A DNA stretch of 5,377 bases from assembly GCA_937995835.1 (NCBI GenBank), contig CALKIV010000009.1:1-5377 (forward strand), read 5' to 3'. The notes below the pieces were generated by a model. The model was not told where the DNA came from and did no database searches. It saw only the letters and a list, made by a program, of their open reading frames with translations. Positions 1 to 3,702 of the stretch are shown piece after piece (the stretch's first letter is position 1; every line of letters begins with the position of its first letter). Both the position numbers and the translations under genes were made by a program. The DNA is from an uncultured Dysgonomonas sp. (lineage in GTDB: Bacteria; Bacteroidota; Bacteroidia; Bacteroidales; Dysgonomonadaceae).

Positions 1-1
1 A

Positions 2-42
2 AAAAACCACCGATTGGCACCGTGGCACAATCAGTGGTTTTT
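2..42 (-). terminator. Terminator hairpin after the leftmost lipoprotein gene
   Basis: The arms at 2-16 and 28-42 pair over 15 positions with one mismatch, around an 11-nt loop. Both ends are A/T runs, so the structure could work in either direction. It lies just beyond the stop codon of the minus-strand lipoprotein. Its stem sequence is unrelated to the hairpin repeated at 2351, 3040 and 3622. What lies on its other side is outside the window. Confidence 0.8.
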
Positions 43-64
43 ATTTTTCAGCTGTTAAGCAAGA

Positions 65-934
65 TTACCAAACGAAAGTATAGATTTCTGGATATTCTGT
101 ATTTCCGTCTCTTACTGCCTTCACTTCGGTAGGCATTTTCTTGTCGTTCAACTTCCACTCGTAGGTGTAGTTTTCTTTATAATCCTCGCTGTCAACACTC
201 TTGCTAGTCAGAGGAAGTTTGTTTGATGGTTTTCCTAAGATCCCTGCGTAATAAGCATACTCAACGTAATCAAAGTCTACCCCCAACATGGAATCCCAAA
301 GCATAAGACCACTAATATTTTCCAATCCTTCTTTTTGAGTTTCAGAAGTGTACGTAAAGTTTGTCTCTGTTCTCTCAGCATCTTCTCCTTCTTCTGTATA
401 AACTGTTTTTGAGATGCTTCCATCTTTATAAGAAATTTCGGTAACATACACATCGTTATAAATTTCTTTTCCTGCCTGGTTTTTAGTCACAATAGTCATA
501 GTCATTTTGCTCACTTGCCCAGCACCATTATAACCAACAGATCCAGTGGTAATATCTCTATACTTTTCTCCACCTTCATTATATTCGTATTCTGAGACGA
601 AAGACTTAACAAAACCATTGCCCCCCAACTGCATGTAGTATACATCTAGGTCGCCGCCGTTTGCCACTGTCATTTTCACATCAGCAGATGCAGATGATTT
701 AGTAAACTTTTTGTCGTATGTAAAAGTTATTGTAGCATCATAGCCCTCAACAACTTTTTCTAGCTGACCTTTGCTGTTGTAGATATACTTAGCGTCATCA
801 ATTTGTTTGATCAAACCATTTTTAAAGATTTGTTCTTGGGGATCAATTTTTCCTCCATAATCATCATCGTCATCGTCTGAACATGCTATGAAAAGAACAG
901 GAAGAATTAGAAATAAGTAAAATAATTTTTTCAT
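65..934 (-). CDS. Surface-type lipoprotein, probably DUF4595-like
   Basis: A 289-aa predicted lipoprotein. Residues 1-17 form a signal peptide (MKKLF, then a hydrophobic run) ending in a lipobox with Cys18. Six consecutive aspartates follow at residues 20-25, which matches the acidic export signal that sends Bacteroidota lipoproteins to the cell surface. The mature part has repeated beta-hairpin-like stretches of the Y-N-x-x-G-x-hydrophobic kind at about residues 50-62, 134-146 and 168-178. A segment near residues 226-245 (Y-Y-A-G-I-L-G-K-P) and the periodic aromatic residues recall the Bacteroidota DUF4595 family, which has a porin-like or barrel-like fold; that assignment is from memory and is not certain. 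No catalytic motif is visible. The start is well placed: the signal peptide begins at the ATG, and the A-rich leader has no Shine-Dalgarno sequence, as usual in this phylum. The first 16 bases are identical to the start of the lipoprotein gene at 2482, although the mature proteins are unrelated. It is transcribed away from the tandem lipoproteins. The function is unknown. Confidence 0.9.
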   Translation of the reverse strand: MKKLFYLFLILPVLFIACSDDDDDDYGGKIDPQEQIFKNGLIKQIDDAKYIYNSKGQLEKVVEGYDATITFTYDKKFTKSSASADVKMTVANGGDLDVYYMQLGGNGFVKSFVSEYEYNEGGEKYRDITTGSVGYNGAGQVSKMTMTIVTKNQAGKEIYNDVYVTEISYKDGSISKTVYTEEGEDAERTETNFTYTSETQKEGLENISGLMLWDSMLGVDFDYVEYAYYAGILGKPSNKLPLTSKSVDSEDYKENYTYEWKLNDKKMPTEVKAVRDGNTEYPEIYTFVW

Positions 935-1024
935 CTTTTTGTTTTTGAGTTTTGTATTTATAAAAAATTAATGATTATTGTTGTGCATTCGATTCTATCT
1001 ATCTCCTAAAGTTTTATTGAGTGC

Positions 1025-1032
1025 CAAAGGTA
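1025..1032 (-). promoter_or_regulatory. -7 promoter element for the leftmost lipoprotein
   Basis: On the minus strand this reads TACCTTTG, a full match to the Bacteroidota -7 consensus TAnnTTTG. It would give a 5' leader of about 85-90 nt. I find no clear TTG-type -33 element at the expected 18-21-nt spacing, so the call rests on the -7 octamer and its position. Confidence 0.5.
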
Positions 1033-1080
1033 ATAATAATAACAATACGAATTTCCCTTATCTGCCTTTTGGAGCATAAA

Positions 1081-1096
1081 CAACGGTTTTCCGTTG
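1081..1096. repeat. Short perfect inverted repeat (6-bp stem, TTTT loop)
   Basis: CAACGG and CCGTTG flank a TTTT loop. No T-tract follows on either strand, so it is not a good terminator. It lies between the two divergent promoters and could be an operator, a relic or chance. Confidence 0.4.
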
Positions 1097-1212
1097 GGTC
1101 ACTTCTCTATTTCTCAAAGTATTATTACGCCACCACACACTACATCGTTAAGTGAAACTCACCAGTCACATAAGCCAAAATATCCTCTACTCGTTGCGCC
1201 ATTTCTGCTGGG

Positions 1213-1225
1213 CAAACCTTTTTTT
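1213..1225. repeat. Orphan right arm of the repeated terminator hairpin
   Basis: GCAAACC followed by seven T matches the right arm of the hairpins at 2374, 3063 and 3644. The matching left arm is missing upstream, so no hairpin can form. The match to the copy at 2376 continues into the following TGTATTCTC. I infer that this is the truncated edge of a tandem duplication unit. Confidence 0.75.
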
Positions 1226-1254
1226 GTATTCTCTCTTTTTAAGTTCTATATTTG
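1223..1254 (+). promoter_or_regulatory. Promoter of the two-domain lipoprotein
   Basis: The -33-like TTTG at 1223-1226 and the -7 TATATTTG at 1247-1254 are 20 nt apart, a good fit to the Bacteroidota housekeeping promoter. The TTTG is the end of the T-tract in the orphan terminator arm. The expected transcription start, about 6 nt past the -7, coincides with the first base of the stem-loop at 1261. Confidence 0.7.
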
Positions 1255-1260
1255 CGCCTC

Positions 1261-1293
1261 GAATAATTAGTTTTTAACACAAACTCATTATTC
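1261..1293 (+). promoter_or_regulatory. 5'-terminal stem-loop in the leader of the two-domain lipoprotein
   Basis: The arms 1261-1273 and 1281-1293 pair over 13 positions with one mismatch, closing a 7-nt loop (TTAACAC). An equivalent structure lies at the same place in the leader of the downstream paralog. The octamer TTAACACA occurs in the loop and again at 1304-1311, near the start codon. A role in mRNA stability or translation control is inference. Confidence 0.55.
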
Positions 1294-1327
1294 AAATTTT
1301 ACATTAACACATAAATATTTAAATGAA

Positions 1328-2323
1328 ATGAAAAAACTACTTTTATTACTCCTTATCTTGCCTTTGGCTTTCGTTGCATGTTCGGACGACGATGATGACA
1401 ATGCAGATTATACAGACAAAATTGTAGGCACATGGTATATCAAAAGTGTGACATTAAAGTCAGTTGTTAAAAATGACAACGCAGCAGGGGATCTAAAAAA
1501 AATGATCGAAAATGAGTATGGAAACGACGCAGAACTTGCTGAAAAAGATCAATTGACTTTTGGAGCAGACAATAGTGTGATTCAGAATGATGTTGACAAC
1601 ACTCCTCGTGTAGGAACATATAAATTGAGTGGCAATAAGTTGACAATCAAACTTCCTGTAGATGCAGAAGAAGACTTGACAGCTATTGAGCAAGTGATGA
1701 CTATTAGCTTCGACAATGGAGAATTAACCATCGTTGCCGACATTACAAAAGGGGTGCAAGACGAGTTCCAAACAGAGACAGAAGAGTTAGGGGCAACAAT
1801 AGAGTCTGTAATTCAACACAGAGTATACTCTAAAGACAAAGGAGAGGAAAACAACGAAGACAACGAGGATGTAGAAAACAAGAGCATTGTAGGCACATGG
1901 TCGTATCTCAAAGAGTCAGCTAAAGCCACCACAAAGAACGATATTAACAATAAACTGGCAAAAGCTCTTGAAGATTTATATTTTGACGATGAAATAAGCG
2001 AAACAAAACACCTACGCATTTTCAATGCAGATGGAACATATATAGAGAAAGACGAAAATGAGCCTGAAGCAGAATGGGTAAAAGGAACTTATACCCTAGT
2101 AGGTAATGTTGTTACCATAAAATATACCAATGAGTCTTCTGAAGATGATGTATATACCTTTGGCTTCGAAAAAGGACTTTTGGGTTTGATGTACGACAAT
2201 ACCGAGACTGCAAAAATGGACTATAAGACTGGTGGACTTAATGGTTATTTGGCAGAAGGCGAGAGCTTTGGCGATGCCACTATCGAGAAAGTTATTGCGC
2301 TTCTTCATTTTACAAAAGAATGA
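1328..2323 (+). CDS. Two-domain lipocalin-like surface lipoprotein
   Basis: A 331-aa predicted lipoprotein. The signal peptide ends in lipobox F-V-A-C with Cys18, followed by five aspartates, the Bacteroidota surface-export type of signal. Two homologous domains follow. Domain 1 runs from about residue 31 to 168 and domain 2 from about 186 to 331. Each opens with I-V-G-T-W (32-36 and 187-191) and contains a K-N-D, a G-T-Y-x-L-x-G-N strand turn (96-103 and 253-260) and a closing alpha/beta segment, as in Bacteroidota lipocalin-like lipoproteins. The motif repeats exactly 155 codons apart. An acidic, Asn-rich linker (about 170-185) joins the domains. Domain 2 resembles the single domain of the gene at 2482 far more than domain 1 does. 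No catalytic residues are apparent; lipocalin-like folds often bind small hydrophobic ligands, but no ligand can be named. The start at 1328 begins the signal peptide. An ATG five bases earlier opens only a two-codon frame (ATGAAATGA) overlapping the true start. It has its own promoter and terminator. Confidence 0.93.
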   Translation: MKKLLLLLLILPLAFVACSDDDDDNADYTDKIVGTWYIKSVTLKSVVKNDNAAGDLKKMIENEYGNDAELAEKDQLTFGADNSVIQNDVDNTPRVGTYKLSGNKLTIKLPVDAEEDLTAIEQVMTISFDNGELTIVADITKGVQDEFQTETEELGATIESVIQHRVYSKDKGEENNEDNEDVENKSIVGTWSYLKESAKATTKNDINNKLAKALEDLYFDDEISETKHLRIFNADGTYIEKDENEPEAEWVKGTYTLVGNVVTIKYTNESSEDDVYTFGFEKGLLGLMYDNTETAKMDYKTGGLNGYLAEGESFGDATIEKVIALLHFTKE

Positions 2324-2387
2324 TTTTTCTTTAATAGAAATCAAATAGACAAAAAAGGTTTGCTCCATCGTGAAGCAAACCTTTTTT
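2319..2387 (+). repeat. 69-nt perfect direct repeat, copy 1 (3' end plus terminator)
   Basis: This stretch is identical, base for base, to 3008-3076. It covers the TGA stop codon, the 3' untranslated region and the whole terminator hairpin of the two-domain lipoprotein. The coding sequences just upstream are clearly diverged. Confidence 0.95.
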
Positions 2388-2388
2388 T
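2351..2388 (+). terminator. Terminator of the two-domain lipoprotein (hairpin copy 1)
   Basis: The arms 2351-2364 and 2374-2387 pair perfectly over 14 bp, including A/T ends, with a 9-nt loop (CCATCGTGA). A run of seven T follows the GC-rich part. The last T residues plus G also form the -33 element of the next gene's promoter. Confidence 0.92.
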
Positions 2389-2415
2389 GTATTCTCAACT
2401 TTAATCCTATCTTTG
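2386..2415 (+). promoter_or_regulatory. Promoter of the single-domain lipoprotein
   Basis: The -33-like TTTG at 2386-2389 and the -7 TATCTTTG at 2408-2415 are 18 nt apart. The -33 overlaps the T-tract of the preceding terminator. The layout parallels the promoter at 1223-1254, from which the surrounding sequence is clearly duplicated. Confidence 0.65.
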
Positions 2416-2420
2416 TCACC

Positions 2421-2455
2421 TAAATAATGATTTTAACACAAATTGTCATTATTTA
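2421..2455 (+). promoter_or_regulatory. 5'-terminal stem-loop in the leader of the single-domain lipoprotein
   Basis: The arms 2421-2430 and 2446-2455 pair perfectly over 10 bp; TTT/AAA pairs can extend the stem inward past a small bulge. It begins about 6 nt past the -7 element, like its counterpart at 1261. TTAACACA occurs in the loop (2433-2440) and again at 2458-2465 after the stem. The 20 nt at 2453-2472 are identical to 1299-1318 in the other leader. Confidence 0.55.
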
Positions 2456-2481
2456 CATTAACACATAAATATAAAAAAACA

Positions 2482-3012
2482 ATGAAAAAATTATTTTTAT
2501 TACTACTAATCCTGCCTTTGGCTTTCGTTGCATGTTCGGACGATGATGAGAGTGATGCAGACAAAATTGTAGGCACATGGTCATTTAGCAAAGAAGTTTA
2601 TGTTTCACAAACTAAGAACGATACAGACAATGTGTTGCTCAATGCAATGAACAAATATTATGAAAGCTGGGAGCAAGAAGAGCCAGGTAGTTTCCAAATG
2701 ACATTAAATGCAGATGGGACTTATAAAGAAACATCTACATTTCCTGGTTCTGAAGATGAGTTAGGAAAATACACATTGAAAGGTAATGTTCTAACAATTG
2801 AGTTTGAAGACGAAGATGGTGAAAAAAACGAAGAAGTTTATATCTATTCATTCGACGCAGGTCAGTTGGTGATCGGAATAGATAACACTGAAGATGCAGA
2901 GTATGATTATGGACGAAAAGTGTTTGACGAATTCGTAGAAGAAGGAAAAACTATTGCAGAAGGTGCAGCTATCGTAAAAGTTATAAACAACCGATACTTG
3001 ACTAAAAAATGA
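2482..3012 (+). CDS. Single-domain lipocalin-like surface lipoprotein
   Basis: A 176-aa paralog of the preceding gene. The signal peptide ends in F-V-A-C with Cys18 and is followed by S-D-D-D-E. One lipocalin-like domain spans about residues 28-176, with I-V-G-T-W at 29-33, K-N-D at 45-47, N-A-D-G-T-Y at 76-81, Y-T-L-K-G-N-V-L-T-I at 97-106 and D-N-T-E at 134-137. These features align with domain 2, not domain 1, of the upstream protein. The start is set at 2482, where the signal peptide begins. An in-frame TTG at 2443 would add 13 residues, but it lies inside the leader stem-loop and the extension is not signal-like, so I reject it. Thirty-one nucleotides of signal-peptide coding sequence (2513-2543) are identical to 1359-1389. 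The gene has its own promoter and terminator, so it need not be co-transcribed with its paralog. The ligand and role are unknown. Confidence 0.93.
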   Translation: MKKLFLLLLILPLAFVACSDDDESDADKIVGTWSFSKEVYVSQTKNDTDNVLLNAMNKYYESWEQEEPGSFQMTLNADGTYKETSTFPGSEDELGKYTLKGNVLTIEFEDEDGEKNEEVYIYSFDAGQLVIGIDNTEDAEYDYGRKVFDEFVEEGKTIAEGAAIVKVINNRYLTKK

Positions 3013-3076
3013 TTTTTCTTTAATAGAAATCAAATAGACAAAAAAGGTTTGCTCCATCGTGAAGCAAACCTTTTTT
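3008..3076 (+). repeat. 69-nt perfect direct repeat, copy 2 (3' end plus terminator)
   Basis: Identical to 2319-2387. It includes the stop codon, 3' untranslated region and terminator of the single-domain lipoprotein. Confidence 0.95.
3040..3076 (+). terminator. Terminator of the single-domain lipoprotein (hairpin copy 2)
   Basis: The arms 3040-3053 and 3063-3076 pair perfectly over 14 bp with loop CCATCGTGA. The A-run on one side and T-run on the other let it act in both directions. On its right it continues into sequence resembling the 3' end of the GH28 gene, so it may once have served a convergent gene as well. Confidence 0.92.
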
Positions 3077-3122
3077 GTATCTCTATAAGTTGAGGTAGTT
3101 TTTATTCTATCCCTTCTTTTTG
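3063..3122. repeat. Imperfect ~60-nt direct repeat, copy 1 (hairpin arm plus GH28-tail-like sequence)
   Basis: It aligns with 3644-3702 with one T indel in the T-tract and 7 mismatches in the 46 nt after it. Five of these mismatches are T here and C in the other copy, as expected if this copy decays toward A/T while the other stays under coding constraint. Confidence 0.85.
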
Positions 3123-3125
3123 AAT
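3102..3125 (-). pseudogene. Relic of a GH28 gene 3' end
   Basis: Read on the minus strand, this gives I-Q-K-E-G-I-E-stop. The intact GH28 gene at 3682 ends V-Q-K-E-G-V-E-stop, and the sequence between stop and hairpin matches as well. The codon just upstream in frame is TAG, and beyond it no GH28-like sequence is visible, so only the tail remains. The match is short at the protein level, but the nucleotide alignment extends through the hairpin. Known family: GH28. That it is a duplication relic is inference. Confidence 0.6.
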
Positions 3126-3153
3126 CTATCAACTCGTTTAAATTGTAGCTTTG
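3119..3153 (+). promoter_or_regulatory. Possible orphan plus-strand promoter
   Basis: TAGCTTTG at 3146-3153 fits TAnnTTTG, with a TTTG at 3119-3122 placed 23 nt upstream, a little far. It points into the glutaredoxin-like gene in the antisense direction, and no plus-strand gene follows. It may be antisense, vestigial or chance. Confidence 0.25.
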
Positions 3154-3169
3154 TGTATAAGCACAAAAC
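3148..3169 (-). terminator. Weak hairpin after the glutaredoxin-like gene
   Basis: In minus-strand RNA the arms form 8 bp with one G-U pair and a 6-nt loop; in the opposite direction the same site has a C-A mismatch. No strong U-run follows, only UACAAUUU. It is the only terminator-like structure between this gene and the hairpin at 3040, which could also stop the transcript. Confidence 0.3.
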
Positions 3170-3199
3170 TCGACTACATACCTATTGTTGAGGGGGAAG

Positions 3200-3499
3200 T
3201 CAACAGCCTGTACCGTCTATGCTGCATGCCGGCCCCTCGAGTTCGGGACGAGATTGCAAGCCTGCGTCTTCGGGGGTGAGGCTAATGCTACCATCTTCGA
3301 GAATGAAACAAGGGATGCCTATCGTTCCTGTTTTCTTGGCTTCGGCGAAAACTGGACTGCTGTCACGTAGCTTCAGAAAAGCTTTTAAGTTCTTCACATG
3401 TAAGCCTATATCTATGACCTCATATTTGCTGGAGTCACTGATCTGATCTTTCAGGTAGATACAATCTTGGCAAGTGCTCATGCTATATATTTTTATCAT
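3200..3499 (-). CDS. Glutaredoxin/thioredoxin-like CxxC protein
   Basis: A 99-aa cytoplasmic protein without a signal peptide or membrane segment. It begins with a short beta strand (M-I-K-I-Y) leading into C10-Q-D-C13, the redox pair of the thioredoxin fold. G-I-P-C-F at 61-65 supplies the expected cis-proline (P63), and the F-I-L-E-D-G stretch after it is the usual strand and turn. These features match the glutaredoxin-related family common in Bacteroidota. It should carry out thiol-disulfide exchange with an unknown partner. Unusual points are a third cysteine right after the cis-proline (C64) and a C-terminal pair, C92 and C99, seven residues apart, the last being the final residue. These could form a second disulfide or bind a metal. 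The ATG at 3499 is preferred over an internal ATG at codon 7, because the latter would remove the first beta strand. It appears to be monocistronic, in sequence less A/T-rich than the lipoproteins, and lies between two direct-repeat copies. Confidence 0.88.
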   Translation of the reverse strand: MIKIYSMSTCQDCIYLKDQISDSSKYEVIDIGLHVKNLKAFLKLRDSSPVFAEAKKTGTIGIPCFILEDGSISLTPEDAGLQSRPELEGPACSIDGTGC

Positions 3500-3503
3500 A
3501 TTA

Positions 3504-3522
3504 TTCTTATTATTAATAAGAA
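3504..3522. promoter_or_regulatory. Perfect A/T-rich dyad upstream of the glutaredoxin-like gene
   Basis: TTCTTATTA and TAATAAGAA are arranged as a perfect 9-bp inverted repeat around one central base (3513). The single-base centre cannot form an RNA hairpin without opening the stem, so a protein-binding operator is the more natural reading. It ends only 4 bases before the start codon on the minus strand. No clear TAnnTTTG promoter is visible between 3523 and 3620. In an A/T-rich leader, chance remains possible. Confidence 0.4.
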
Positions 3523-3621
3523 ATTATAAATTATTTTTATTGCTGAGAATAACTCATTTTGCAAGTTAGTTATTTTTATAAAAAATACGATCTCCAAAGA
3601 GGGATATATTCAGGTATATGA

Positions 3622-3656
3622 AAAAAGGTTTGCTCCACGATGAAGCAAACCTTTTT
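3622..3656 (-). terminator. Terminator of the GH28 gene (hairpin copy 3)
   Basis: The arms 3622-3634 and 3644-3656 pair perfectly over 13 bp with loop CCACGATGA. On the minus strand the stem is followed by a U-run, and it lies about 25 nt past the GH28 stop codon. The stem is the same as in copies 1 and 2, but the centre of the loop reads CGA where they read TCG, i.e. the reverse complement. Confidence 0.9.
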
Positions 3657-3702
3657 GTAGCTCTATTAGTTGAGGCAGCTCTTATTCCACCCCTTCTTTT
3701 TG
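3644..3702. repeat. Imperfect ~60-nt direct repeat, copy 2 (hairpin arm plus GH28 3' end)
   Basis: Partner of 3063-3122. This copy contains the functional 3' end of the GH28 gene. The two copies bracket the glutaredoxin-like gene, about 580 nt apart in the same orientation. Confidence 0.85.

Larger units (their letters stand above)
935..1327. other. Divergent intergenic region, 393 nt
   Basis: This region separates the minus-strand lipoprotein from the first tandem lipoprotein. It holds the minus-strand leader and -7 element (to 1032), a small perfect hairpin at 1081-1096, an orphan terminator arm at 1213-1225, the plus-strand promoter and a 5' stem-loop. I see no plausible coding sequence or RNA gene between about 1033 and 1212. 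This stretch is less A/T-rich than the leaders and could be decayed sequence; I recognise nothing in it. Confidence 0.6.

Noticed and set aside
2096..2419. Minus-strand open frame over the end of the two-domain lipoprotein, sharing a peptide with the frame at 2848-3132
   Set aside because: The shared peptide is the translation of the duplicated 69-nt terminator repeat. The rest is antisense to real coding sequence and has no recognisable protein features.
2443..2481. N-terminal extension of the single-domain lipoprotein from TTG at 2443
   Set aside because: The extension would put 13 non-signal residues before a typical lipoprotein signal peptide, and the TTG lies within the leader stem-loop.
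2848..3132. Minus-strand open frame across the second terminator and GH28-tail relic
   Set aside because: It runs through a terminator hairpin in a frame different from the GH28 tail, and antisense to the single-domain lipoprotein.
3185..3446. Plus-strand open frames over the glutaredoxin-like gene
   Set aside because: They are antisense to a gene with clear CxxC and cis-proline motifs, and their translations resemble no protein family.
3040..3656. Glutaredoxin-like segment as an insertion sequence or integron-type cassette
   Set aside because: It has no transposase or integrase, no terminal inverted repeats and no attachment-site-like core; only the imperfect direct repeats are present.
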